Positions 25,291 to 37,720 of a stretch of 64,000 nucleotides of DNA are shown in pieces. The DNA is from Lichenostomus cassidix. Taxonomy: Eukaryota > Chordata > Aves > Passeriformes > Meliphagidae. The position numbers and the translations under genes are program-made. Where the stretch lies: positions 19,621,495 through 19,685,494 of the forward strand of contig CM039187.1 in assembly GCA_008360975.2 (NCBI GenBank). Direction: 5' to 3'. Positions within the stretch are counted from its first letter, which is position 1; each line of letters begins with the position of its first letter. The notes under the pieces are model-generated. The model saw only the letters and a list, made by a program, of their open reading frames with translations. It did no database searches and was not told the DNA's origin.

Positions 25291-27595
25291 TAACCCAGCT
25301 GGGCTACAATGCAGTTCTTCAAGTCAGTGTGTGTTATAGCACATAGCACACACAGAGAATGGCTTAATGGAAACAAAGGACCTCAGTGGGAAATTACAGC
25401 TTTTACAGGAACATATGGTCCACTACCACTCAGTGTCTAGAAAAGTGTTTATCTCAACATTTCATAGAGGGGAAAGCAAAATAGAAAGATAACATACACT
25501 GCTTCTGAAAATCTTGTGACGAGCAGACTTGCACAAAACACTGACCAAACAAAAGAAAATGTACAAAGTTCCAGCATTTAGAGTGGAAGCTTATGGAAGG
25601 GAAGATGATTAAATCAATTCCAGCAATTACTTTTTTTCCCCCACAAAGATAATACCTCACAGTTCCATTGTACTTTCCACTGACAATGACTCAAAAGTCA
25701 CTCCCATAAACCCCACGTGGTGAAAGTTCCTGTACTCACTACAGGGAGCACAGATGCTTGTGGGGTAGTTTACAACAGATGCTTGGAACTGTGACTCTGT
25801 GGCATATCCAAAATTAGTGGATATTGCCAGAGTTAATGTCTCTCTACATTTAAAAATGCCATGTAAAGACAACCAGATCTCTTGCTCACATTTTCTCCTG
25901 TGAGTTAACCAACTACTTGCCATGGATGGTATCACAATCAGCATGCACCTACTGCCTTGCACTGAGCCATCAGGATTGCTTCCTGCAAAATTATGTTTTC
26001 ATGTAAATTCATATATTAGCTCAGGGCAGAACATCCCTCTCCTGTCACAAAATCATCCTGGACAGTAGCACAAGTAAACCAGGATTCCTACTGTACAGTA
26101 GAAGGCGATTCTGACTGGGCTTGATCCTTCAGCCACATCAGAGATGAGAGAGTGGAAGCATAAAAGAACGTTGTGTAAGTTACCCGTCACCCTGCACTAT
26201 TTCAGTAACAGAGCTGGAAATAGAAACCTCCCCTCTTAGACACCCCTTCAAGAGGCGTGACAGGTGCTTCACAGAGCCCTGCTCCAAAGCATGTGTCAAC
26301 TGGAACGTGGGCATAACATCGCAGGGAGGCAAGGATGGGTGCTGAGACAGGCTCAGTTGAGCTTGCTGGTGAGCACTTTCCCCTGCATCTACCCTGTATT
26401 CAGTCACCAATTTGCAGGAGGTGAATTTTTATCACCTGCACCTATGCATGTAGCTAATGACAAGAGGGGGAAACATGACAGTGACTCACTTCTAATAGAG
26501 CCTTAAAAATGAAAGGCAGTGATCCCAATGCTCCTTATTCAAGCAAAATGGTCTTCATTTCAGTGGTAGCCTTCCACAGTTCAGAAGTAATTGCATTCTC
26601 AGACTTGGCCTTAGTTTATTAAGCCATTTGAAACAGAATTAATTACTTAAATCTGAATTAATACAAGGACAGACCACGGCTTGGCAAGATGCCATGTAAA
26701 GCAGACTTTTCACAGGATTAAGCTCTGTCTGAGGAGCTAACTGTCAACCAAAGGCTAGTTCAGTACGAAGGAGTCACCCAAGACAAGGAGGTCTGTGACA
26801 TCCAGCAGCTCAAGCAGCAAGGATCTCTTGTCACTCAATGCTACAAGGCAAGGAGAGGCTTTGGGGTGTCCACATACTCAGGACTCGCAAATTACTTCTG
26901 TTGCCAGGTGACTGAATTCTTATCTTAGCTGATGTGCCAGAGAATCAGCATGATATTTTTGAAGGTCGTGAGTCTATATACAATTATTATGGTTGATCTT
27001 TATTGGTTTTTTTTAATTCAACAGTGTTGTTCACTTCAAAAAGCTTTACCAAATCGACTTACATGAGTGTATAACCTGGATGGGATCCAATTGCTGAGCA
27101 CTGAGCTAGTATCTACTAACAGTGATTTTGCTTTAGCACATGAAGCAGAGAATGTACTAGAGCACAGGGTCTTAAAGCCTGTAATCAGCCTGAAATTCCT
27201 ATAGACTTCTCCAATCTTCATCAGGAAGGTGAGAGACCTTGTGGTCTTTGTGCTGCTTCTGTACTGAAAAATACTATCAGAGGCATAAAACTTATCATCG
27301 GCAGGAAATAAGTTATCATAAAATTTTAGTTTTCCTGTAAAAGAAATGAAACTATCTATGAAATATCCAGCATATATCTTAGCCAAAGGCTTGTAAACTT
27401 TTATAATAGAACAAGGACATACCATGAATTAGTCACAGGATTTCACAGGGCTGAAGCACAAGCCTTTATGAATACCAGACTCTGTAAATTAGATTATATT
27501 GTTTTTAAAAACGAAAAACAAACAACACAACACAGTACTTCACCAAAAAAAGGCGCAAGACAATGTTTGAGGAATAGGAGGAGACATGTCACATT

Positions 27596-27610
27596 AAAAA
27601 AAAAAAAAAA
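27596..27610. repeat. Poly(A) tract, 15 bp
   Basis: Uninterrupted A run followed by GAAAACC. No gene copy is recognisable upstream. Confidence 0.9.
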
Positions 27611-30600
27611 GAAAACCTACCCAGCTCCAGTGACAGCCAACAAGTAAATGAAAATGTTCATTTCAATGCATTAAGATTGGGGAACTTTCTGTGTTGGGAG
27701 GGAGAGAAAGAGATGCCCACATTGTCTTTTCTTACCAGACTGTGGGCTGGTAGTACCTATGGCACTCTCCAGAGCTCCTGTATCAACTCTCTTTGAGGAA
27801 CCTGCACAAGACCTAGACCTACAAAAACACTGAACCACTCATGACTGGACCTTCCCCTTAGGCTGGCCTCTGTAAATTGCAAACATCTTCTGTTCACAGC
27901 AGGGAGCAGGGAATCTCTGCAGTGGTGGGTAGAATCACTGGGCAAACAATGTGGTGTTCAAGAGGAGTTTTTGGCATCTGCTGTGAAACATATCAACTGT
28001 GGTATGGTGGCAGTAATGGGCAATTCCATCCACTGAGCCTCAAGTGTTGCTCAAAAGTAACTACAATGCCACTGCAGTATTTCCACAGTCTCCCTCACTC
28101 TTTATTAATTCCAGATGAATGTACTGAAATCTAAAAATCAAAAGGGAGAAATTATTTAATATCCCGTCCTGACAACTCAGCCCAAAATCTTTGTGGATGA
28201 ATCTAGCTGATTGAACACAATGAGATCGTTTCCATCAAGCCAAATAAGCTTGGATCAGATATTGGGTCCCTTGCACTGGTAAAGGCTAGAATACAGCTAA
28301 CAGTTACAGCTTGATGAAGCATGAGTCACAAAATACCACAGCTCACAGTGTGTCTGAGCTCTAGTGAGTGCAGTATCAGCAGCAGAACATTTGTTCAGAT
28401 CAACACAATGAGCGCATGCCTGACATGATGGTTTTCACTGGGCACAAATAACGCACATCTGAGTGCACTCATAGCTTGTTTGTTCTAGTAAAAAACAATG
28501 CAAGACAGCAAGAAAGAACAAAAGTGAAGGCTGTGAGATGGCAAAGGGTTGTTGTTCTCTCTTTAATGAGGCCTCACAACATAGCAGGTGATTCTCCAGA
28601 TGCCATCTCCCAGTCTTACAAATGCACACATTAGGACCCTGTAAAACCCCCTCCAAAGGGAGAAGCTGAAGGAACCGAGATGCTGAGATACTTCTACACC
28701 TGCCAGCAATCTGATTGCAGAACAAGAGATTTGGATTATTTTTAATCAAAATTCCATCCAAAGAGAAACAGCCACACAAAACATGTACATTGAGGAAAAA
28801 GACTTATTGGCAGGAGTGCCATGAGTTAAAGCCAGCTGCAGGGAGAAGGAACACCTCTGCCTCATTCATTTCCTGTACTGAACAGAGTAATTTTATGTGG
28901 AACGTCTGACTGCTAAGTCTATCCCACTTTCCACCCTTCAGAGCTAAGTAACAGTTTTCCCTTCTGTCCCTCCATGGCTTCTAACCCAAGGATCTCCACC
29001 TAATTTATTTGCTTGATAAACCCTTTCTCTTGGAGTTCTTACTGTTTGATTTTAGCACCAATACAAATATAGACTAGTGTTTTTATAGAAGATCACAACA
29101 ATCATGTAAAGATGCATACATCACATTTCTCAGCTAATTAGAAATAAAACATGAGCAGCATTATTTAAGTCTAATAATAACTCATTCAATACCAGAAACA
29201 CAAAGACTGATGGCCAGTCATTTGCCCTATTCATATCCATTTGGGGTGCAGTGACCCAGAAATTGTAATAGGAAATGTTCTTCAAGGGCCTTGTTTCCTT
29301 TTTTAAAGTGTAAATAATTTTTAAGAAAACAAGCACAGCCTCATGATTAAAACACAGATATTTTTAGAACAGTGTTCTAGAGACCACACAGCAAACTAAA
29401 GCAATAAATGATATGTATTTTAAGACTACTTTCATTAAAACCTTACTGTTAATAAGTATACGCAGGCTTGAAGACCTGTTCTGTCATGAGTACCAGTCAC
29501 ACATCCAACAGGACAGCAATCTCTCTGTAGGTGAAGACGCTGTGAAGTTCCTTTTCCTTCCAAGTACTTTCAGGCATTTTTTTAATGGATAACATATCTC
29601 ACACTTGAATAAGCAGTGTATTGCTTACAAAAGTCCTCACAAAATTATGTGTACTGCTAGGAAAGAGAGATTAGAATGTCTGTGAGGTTTTTTTCTGCTA
29701 GCTTTGTGTCATACCTGTCTGACACAGGAAAGGACTCACTGCCAAATATTCAAACTCCCCAGTAATGTCAGACCGCAGGCAAAAGCCAAACTACAAAGGA
29801 AAGGAAAAGATGGAGCCCACCAGGCCCCATCTCATTCCTCATGCAAGAGTCCATGTCAATAGCACTATGCCCCATTGCCTTTTCATCCTCCTCTCAGTCC
29901 TCCCTATCCCAGTCTTCTCACTTGCTTAGCCCAAGAGATTTCTAGGTCAATGCTGTCTCTGGTGTATTTGCACAAGCCTGTTCTTATGAGGACTTTGATC
30001 TTAGTTGGTGCCAGTGCTCTTTGAATCCAGGCAATAAAATAGAAAAAAGGTCAAGAATTATAATACACTGTTTGTGTGCTCATATGTGCACTGCCATATG
30101 TGTAACTAAGCATCACTTTTAAGAGGACCACAACACAATTTGTACAGGTCTTTGAAACATCTAGATGCTAGATTAGCAAGCAAAATATTTTGTTGCCTTT
30201 CTCAAGATATTAAATTCAAATTCAAGTGTCTTCAGTGTCTGAGGAAGTGTGATTTCAAGGTTTGGAGTCTCTGATTCTATGATTTTTTGTACACTTGTAT
30301 AGTTGGCTGTAAAGACTCACAACTTACAGATATGCTAAGAGATGGTGCCTAATAATATGGCAAGGTAGGACAAAAACCATGTGTTCTTCATGACTGTGTG
30401 TCTACCCCAGTCTTACAGCACCACACTACTGTTGCTTGTACCTTCTAGAAAGCAAACTTTCTGCCACATGGATTTGCATTTATTATAAATTCATATATCA
30501 TCTTACATGAGGGGAGCACACATCTGCTGGACATTTAAGTTCTCAAAAAAGAAAAAGTTATTTGGCTACTTACCCAATAAGAAAGATTCGGAGAGGCAGA

Positions 30601-33600
30601 CAAAAAGAGAAGAAACTGAAGCAAAGATAGAGTGAGGAAATGAATATTTACACAACCTTCACACTTCTTAATCTTTTATAGGAAGTAATATAAATTCTTA
30701 GCATATATTGTAAGTTTTTCCTCTGACATTGTCATATCTTAGAAGAAAAGTATCAATAGATAAGATTAAAAAAATAAAAATGTGTAAAATATTTAGTGGG
30801 TTGTTTTAATAATTAATCAGCCTAAGAGCTTTCAGCCTTGTTGTACTGACAGCACAGCCAGACTTTTCAAGACAAGAAAAAAACTAAATACCTAGTCACC
30901 TATTAAAATGTGTTATAAGAGTATTATTTCTGGCTCTTCAAATGCCACACTGCATCAGGAGAAACTGCAATATTTAATGATTTTTTCCGGAAGCTTTAAC
31001 TCTGGGGCATATACAGCTTTTAATTGTTCCCGACCATGTTTGTGTATATATTTTTTCCAATTTTGCAGACTTGTGCCCAACAGGTTTCTGAGACAATACC
31101 TTCCTAAAACACATTATGCTGGCACAGGGCACTGAGCAGAAATTCATTGCCATTTTTTTTGCAACGAAAGACTTGACTGGTATTTCTAAATTGATATACT
31201 GAATATCACGTGCCATATCTCTCACACTACATGATGGATGGAACTCCACACAAAGATCTTCTCTAAAGCTTCTGGAGACAGAGATTGTTTCCTCATAACT
31301 GTATAGAGCACTGATTTAATTTCCTTCCTGGAAGGAAACTCAGGATGAGCATTCAGTGACCCTGCTGGTATTCCCAGAGAAAAGCTTAGACGCAGCCAGC
31401 ACTGTGAGGAGACTCTACACTTTACAGCCTCTAGTCAAGTATTCTATCCTTGCACTGATAATTTCAAATAGGCAACATGAAGTGGGAATCATTTGAAAAT
31501 AGCCCACAGTCTCACAATATCTGCTGCAAGGACTTGTAGCCTTTTTAGGCAGCCTCGACTCAGTTCATACTCTGATGAACTGGGACCGTATGATGACAGA
31601 CTCCAGGTGCCAGTGCATTACGCTGGACTTGGGTCATCCTCCAAGGCACAATATAGACACCAACAGGTCACATCAACCCCAAAACCTGGGGTTTTCTCCC
31701 CTGCCAAGCCCTGGCTCAGCTTCCTCCTGTCATGACCATGCAAAACTCAATTTGGAATTAAGCAAAAGACTGACAACCACACTTTAATATCCAACAAGTG
31801 ACTGTGGAGCTCAGCGCTGCATGACTGGCTACTCTCTAAGTATAGCTTATATTTTGTGACTGGCTTGTCCCCAAAACACCAGAATGCCTTTCCATGAGGA
31901 TCAGAGGTACTTCACATGCAAATAAATCTCAGCATGCTTTCAGAAAAATAACCATTTGTAAAACAAATACTTTATTCCAGAAAATTCTACAAAATTGGCC
32001 AATAGAAGGAAGTTACAAGTACCACCACTGCAAAGACATGTCTTATTTGAACAAACAGTTTTCCCAGTATTTAAAGAGCTCAGTCAGAGCACATCACAAC
32101 GGAATAGACAGCGTAGGAAACAGACTGAGTTCAATCTCGTACTATCTCTTGCTTAAGTAACACCAATGACAAAAGGATAAATATCTATAAAATCACCATT
32201 TTTGTAATTATATCATTATCTACCATAAATGCTGTACAAACTTTCACATGAATTGGTGTATTTTTAAGATAACACCAACTAAAACTCCAGATTACATCAT
32301 ACAAGATTCTGTGCTGTTGCGGGGCTCTTTGCTTTTTCTTAGCTCTTCTAAACTCTGGGCTTGATCTAAGTGAGGGCTAACACTACCTCACATGTCATTA
32401 CTGCTGTTGATGCAGCTGGGCAGAAGTCTAAGTTCACAGTCCCTAAATCTGCCTTTCTCTCTTCAGGCCTCACACAACTAACTCGCCCTGCCTGACTCGG
32501 AAAAACCTTGCCTGTCATTATAAAAAGGCATTTGACTGCAAGGACCATTAGACTTGAATTTCCTGGCACCACTGGTGTGTCTCTTGTAATGGCAACACTG
32601 CAGACCCTGGAGAGTGGTCTGAAACTCACAAAGCTCATAATAATAACTCACCAACCACTACTTTTGACTCTTAAATGCTAGGATCAATACAGACATAGAA
32701 ACAAAGGAAAATGAACTCATATCCTGGTATCAGCCTCCTTTTCCAAACAGGCATCTTCATTCAAATTATGTTCATTCTGCTCCAAGAAAAAGATAACTTC
32801 TGTTCCTTATGTGAATAAGTGTTGCAGTGTTTATTCAAAACCAAAATACCTTTCTCATCTTGGGGCAGATTTCATTCATATTGTTATTATACGCAAATAA
32901 TCGATTCTTTGAAAGACCATTATGACCATAAATCAAATCTGTAGGCAAACTACATTTTCATGCATGCTGCTGTTTCCTGTTTTTCCAATTTTGATGGAGG
33001 CATTGAAAACCCCCAGCTGTTACAGTACCAAATACTCTTCTCTTAGTTCTCAGGATAAGAGGAAGTAGAATTATTTCAATAGTTTTCCTAGCAAAAAATA
33101 ATTTTAGCTACAGTTTGCTTTCTAAGATAAGGTCACTCACTTCAAAGTTTTTATTGTTTATGAAGAGGGCAAACATCAATAAACTGTTACAAGATTGGCT
33201 ATGGATATAAAAGATAAATTTTTTTTAGAAATTGTTTTACCTCTCCACATCTCATTTCCTTCAACTGGAAAGTAATAGCAGAGCTGCCTGCCTATGCTGG
33301 CATTCGTAGATAAGAAACAGATTTAGTGCTACAATGTAATTCTGTGGCTAGAGAGACTTCACACAGGATATAGAACAAACTTGCCCTAAAATCAATCATC
33401 TCCTCTTAACGTGAATAGGTAAGAAACCCAAACGCCCAGGCTTACATTGTACACATTAGACAGATGTCAAGATGTAAAGGAAGTAAGAGAGAATAAAATA
33501 CCGACTGATATACGGGCATTCACACACCCAAATTCCAATACGAAGTGTCTGATCTGAGAAGCACATCACAAACCAGTTTTTCCACCTCATTATTCTCAAC

Positions 33601-34470
33601 TAATAGTATTTGTTTTCCTAAACACATTCCAATGAACAGAATCCATGACACAGGAATCCAAAATTACTCAATCATGCTTCATTATATGCTGGTGAAACCA
33701 TGAAAATGCATAAACAGAAGTGTTATTTCTTCTTGTATTTAAATAGCATTTCTCTCTAGGATGGCATGTAGTGTCTGTTTTTAGAACCCTAGCGACAATG
33801 AGGCATGACTGTATGTAGTTGGCAGAGTTATCACAAAGTGGCTGACCACCACTGTTCAAGCAGTTTGGCATGGATCAATTTTCATGCAAAAAGAACTCTG
33901 AAAGGCTGATGAACCCAGGCTCATATGGCATCAGTATGACACCTTCTTTGAAAGACATCTACAGTAGCACATTTGCCTTTACTGTCATGCTTGGGTAAGC
34001 ACTCTCTTGGCTGAGTGTGAAGACATGACATCATCACTTCCCAAACCCTCTCCTCTAACTGATCCAAATACTAAGTCCGAAACTTGCTTATACTGTGACA
34101 TGCAGAAATCTGCAAAGGAGGAGAGGCTGAAATCATACTAAAACCAAAAGTCAGGTTCATAAAGCCCTATTTAGATATACAGACTAAGTGGCAATCACCC
34201 AAGGAAAAGGAAAAAGTGAAGGAAAGCATCTGGATATCCAGCATTGTTGAAAACTCAGGCTTTTGTTATGCTCCTATTTCAGAGATCCTAAGCAGCAAGT
34301 AAAAGCCCTAGCATATTATTTTATACAATAAGAGCAAAGACTAAAACAACCTAACCATGACTGAGAACTTCAAAGGCCTGAAGTAAAAACAATTTTCAAA
34401 GAACACTGAACTTTATCCATTCTGCCAGTGCATTTCCCAATGCTGAATAAATCCAAATCAAATATCTCAC

Positions 34471-34486
34471 AAAAAAAAAAAAAAAA
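34471..34486. repeat. Poly(A) tract, 16 bp
   Basis: Uninterrupted A run after AAATATCTCAC. The sequence before it resembles no retrogene or SINE that I recognise. Confidence 0.9.
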
Positions 34487-36363
34487 GCTTCTCAGCTGAA
34501 AACTTATCTGCTCTTAAAGGCACAGCAGTTTCCATAATCCTATAGGTAGCCTCTGCTCTGATATAAATTACACTAAGCAATGAAAGTGCTGACCCTGTCT
34601 TAACTTGCACCACAAACAACACACACTGTACAACCTAATTCTTTAATGCTCATTCACATTTATAGCACCACTGAAGATAATGGGATTATGGGAGAGATTG
34701 AAGGCTTCAGGATCAGACCAAGAGAACCCCTGGCTCATTGCAAAGGACTCAGCAGAGAGAGAAAACATCATGATTGTTCATCCATGGTAGGAGATACATA
34801 TAGGTTTTGCTTAAAGCAAACAAAACCAGCAAGGGCACTGTTTTGGGCTCCTCATCAGCACTGTGCTGTTATAACACCAAAGGGGCATTTAGCAAAGTCA
34901 AGGTATAGAAAACTGATAAATAATACCAAAGAAGCATAGAGGAACAGAGAATTAACCAGTGTAACTCTCTGCTGAAGAATACCATTGAGACAAAGTGTTC
35001 TGTAGCAGGTTCATCAATTAATTAGCAGATTGTATACAGTAGCACATCAGTATACAAATTCTGTGAACATCTGCTGCCATGTCTTAATAGTGACCTGAGT
35101 GTGCTGAACCCACATACACAGGGCACATTCTCCAAAATACAATATGTAATTTTCACAAAGGTTTAACATTCCTGGTTTTTCCCCACATTCAATCTTTGCA
35201 AAAACAATAAACTTGTAATTCAATATTTGCAGAGTGCTCCAAAGTTTCTCTGAGTTCTCCTTTCCCCCCTACTCCAAATATTTTCACTCCCCTACAAACA
35301 GAAAACAAGAAGAGACGTGTTTATCACATGACCTTCCTTTGGAGGAATCCTTAGATTTATACTCTTTGAATCACTTACAAATCAAAGAAAAAGGAAGCTG
35401 CAAATAATATGCATATGGAGCACATAATTCTTACCTTCCTGACTTTTAGATTAGCCTCCTGGGCATGTGAAATTTATTGGGCACTGTTTCTTTCTTCTTC
35501 TTGATAGCTTAAGTGTGAGCTTGTATGTATGTGTGTGCTTCTATGTCTGTTTACCAAATATCTGATGTATTCCAAAAAAGGCACACTTGCTGTGTTTAAA
35601 CTCCATAAATATCACTACTTATACATTTTTATGTCATTATAAATCTATATTGGCTTCACAGAACAGGATTATCTTTAGAAAGAACTACTCCCATTTAAAG
35701 ATTTTAAATATGCCTACTCAACAAGAAAAGGGGAGTGCAAAAGAAATGGGATTCATTAGGGACACCAATGTGATACATACATGGTTTTGGTACGTCTATG
35801 CATGCAGCAGAACCAATGCAGTCCAGCCTTTAGAAGTCAAGAGATATCAATCTGCTACTAACCTTGAGCAAGCTAAACCACCCCTTGCCTTGCCAGATGT
35901 CCTAGGTAGAGAAGCATTTGGGACAGATACAGTTTCTTTTTATGACAAGGTAGCAATGCATACAAGAGAGAATAATCGTCAAGTAGCATAATCTATAAAA
36001 ATGAAATACTAATATACCGAGTATTTCCAGCAGCACCAGTAACAGCAATAACATGGAGAATAAAAAAGCAACAACAACCACAAGTAAGGAAACACTGATC
36101 CTTGGGCAGAAGAGTGAAGAATAGATTCTACTTAGAACAAATCCCACTATCAGCCACGTGTGTTCCACTCTGGAGCCCTTGATTTGGGAGCTCCCTTATT
36201 GAACCCATGCATAAAGGAGTAACAACCACGGCACTGACATGAGCACAGGGCATTTACTGGTTAAAAATCAAACAAGGGTAACAGCAGGAGCCCAGGCAGT
36301 TTTGCTGAAATGAGATCTGCACAGCAGGGCAGGCATGGCTTTTCTTCATTACCCTAATAGCCT

Positions 36364-36377
36364 AATAAATAAATAAA
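36364..36377. repeat. Short (AAAT)n tract
   Basis: AATAAATAAATAAA, three and a half units. Confidence 0.8.
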
Positions 36378-36835
36378 GAATAGTTGTGTCCATGGTAATC
36401 ACACTGGTGATTTTTTTTTTCCTTCCTTTCCAAGACACCTCAGGAGTGAGGTAGCCATACCCCAGCTGCAGAATCTGATCTGTAACTAAAAAACTGAGAG
36501 CTAAATGAAGCCCTTTCTATGATAGGATTTAACTAAAACTACTGCGTATTCTCAGACTTTTAAACCACCTACCATTCATCAGGCACTGGTGATACCTGAC
36601 GCTGCTGCTAATTATTTTTCACTCCTGAATTCCTTATGAACTGATTGCAAAAGGTATTTACACCTCTGCAGAAAAGCACACAAAATACAAACCTCCAGAA
36701 ACAATAGAGTGAGACTAACCAGTAGCCTGCTTTCCACTTAAAGACACAATGGTTTCATACCCTGCCATTCCCAGCTTCGGTTTTATCCAAACTACAGCAA
36801 GTGTTGGCTTCCTAAAGTACAGTATTCTCAGCATG

Positions 36836-36960
36836 TCGCACGCAGGGCAGCATCCATGCGCCGCTGACTTGGTAATTGCATTATCTGCAGCCGCTGATGA
36901 ATGAACAACCGTAATGCATACATCCTGGCTTTAGCTCTCTCGGGACAAGCAGACACAGAC
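36836..36960. promoter_or_regulatory. CpG-containing block with spaced direct repeat near promoter
   Basis: This stretch keeps many CpGs in an otherwise CpG-poor neighbourhood, about 0.5 kb from the CpG island. GCCGCTGA occurs at 36860-36867 and again at 36890-36897, a 30-bp period of nearly three helical turns. Between them is GGTAATTGCATTA, which contains homeodomain/POU-like TAAT and TGCAT cores. I read it as a possible promoter-proximal regulatory element. No factor can be assigned. Confidence 0.3.
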
Positions 36961-37292
36961 TCCCCACACCAGATTCACTCAGTTTGCTGAGTCCGAAGGT
37001 ATATAGAAAATGCCCGTGTGCATTCCCTCTCATTTTAAAAGCAATGTTGTAATCTGCTCCCCCTTCCCCCTGACAGAAATATAGCACTTCTATTTACAAG
37101 CACCAGAAGCTCATTCCCAAACCTACTTCTCTGCATCTGCAATCTATTCTACCTGCAAATAATAAGGCTTGAATAAAGGCTTGCAAAAATTGTGGTGTGA
37201 CACCGACACCGTCCCTGGATACTAGGAAAAACAGAGAGGCGCTAATATCTCACAACAGAATGGCCCTTTAAAGAACGACCAGTCCTTATGGG

Positions 37293-37336
37293 TATAAATA
37301 TTCTCAAGAATAAAATGGAGCCAAGGCGATTTGCAT
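37293..37336 (+). promoter_or_regulatory. TATA-like box and perfect octamer beside the CpG island
   Basis: TATAAATA (37293-37300) is followed by ATTTGCAT (37329-37336), the exact POU/Oct octamer. Both lie just outside the low-coordinate edge of the CpG island. They could serve a rightward start near 37.33 kb or be intronic to a leftward transcript. Confidence 0.25.
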
Positions 37337-37418
37337 TGCAGACGGAGGGCAATGACCAGCTGCCACAGCTGCGAAAGGCACGGCCGGCCCGCAAAGTTAC
37401 CCACGCAGAGGAGCTTAC

Positions 37419-37720
37419 CTCGGAGCGCCACGGCAGCCTCGGTGCCCGCCCGGACGGGACGCCGCAGCCGCGCTCGCCCGAGCCGAGCCGAGCCGTGCCG
37501 AGCCGAGTCGAGGCGCCGCGGCTCCGCGGCTCCCCGGCAGGCGGCGGCCGCGATGGGCGCCGCCCCCAGCCCGCCCGTTCGGCGGCAGCGGCGGCGCGGG
37601 AACCACCCGCTCGGCGCCGGCACGGAGCGAGCCCTTGCCGGGGACAAGGAGCGGAGAGGGCCTGCGCTTCCTACTCGGGAAAGCGAACCAAGCCGAACCG
37701 GAGGAGGGCGGGAGCAGCGC
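37419..37720 (-). other. Candidate non-coding first exon (5' UTR), leftward gene
   Basis: The exon end at 37419 is defined by GCTCCGAG|GTAAGCTC on the minus strand, a near-consensus donor. The 5' end is a guess, placed between the GC box and the exon body. No minus-strand ATG occurs between the donor and about 37896, so if transcription starts inside the island this exon carries no start codon and translation would begin in a later exon. Minus-strand frames through here are Ala/Arg/Pro-rich, as expected of GC-rich untranslated DNA. No downstream exon was identified with confidence. Confidence 0.45.
37481..37510. repeat. AGCCG pentanucleotide repeat in CpG island
   Basis: Six head-to-tail five-base units: AGCCG three times, TGCCG, AGCCG, AGTCG. 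They lie within the predicted 5' UTR or core promoter, and the period is not a multiple of three. Confidence 0.85.

Larger units (their letters stand above)
25291..36362. other. Long non-coding stretch
   Basis: About 11 kb without a supported gene. It holds poly(A) runs at 27596-27610 and 34471-34486 and an octamer ATGCAAAT at 31915-31922. The longest frames (129 aa at 27036-27425 minus, 114 aa at 28435-28779 minus, 134 aa at 35587-35991 plus) have no recognisable motif or paired splice sites. If the 37.4-kb promoter fires leftwards this would be its first intron or introns. Confidence 0.4.

Noticed and set aside
27036..27425. 129-aa minus-strand frame
   Set aside because: No recognisable family and no clear splice signals at its limits.
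30258..30290. CTCTGATTCTATGATTTTTT resembling a CR1 3' tail
   Set aside because: Only about one and a half ATTCTATG units and no CR1 3' UTR or ORF2 sequence on either side.
35850..35990. TCTGCTACTAACCTTGAGCA and later TATAAAAATGAAATACTAAT, MIR-like phrases
   Set aside because: The phrases are far apart with unrelated sequence between them, so the match is not collinear.
35902..36168. 88-aa very hydrophobic minus-strand frame that looks like a membrane protein
   Set aside because: It starts at GTG rather than ATG, and the Leu/Val richness comes from AAC/AGC-type low-complexity sequence on the plus strand. No splice support.
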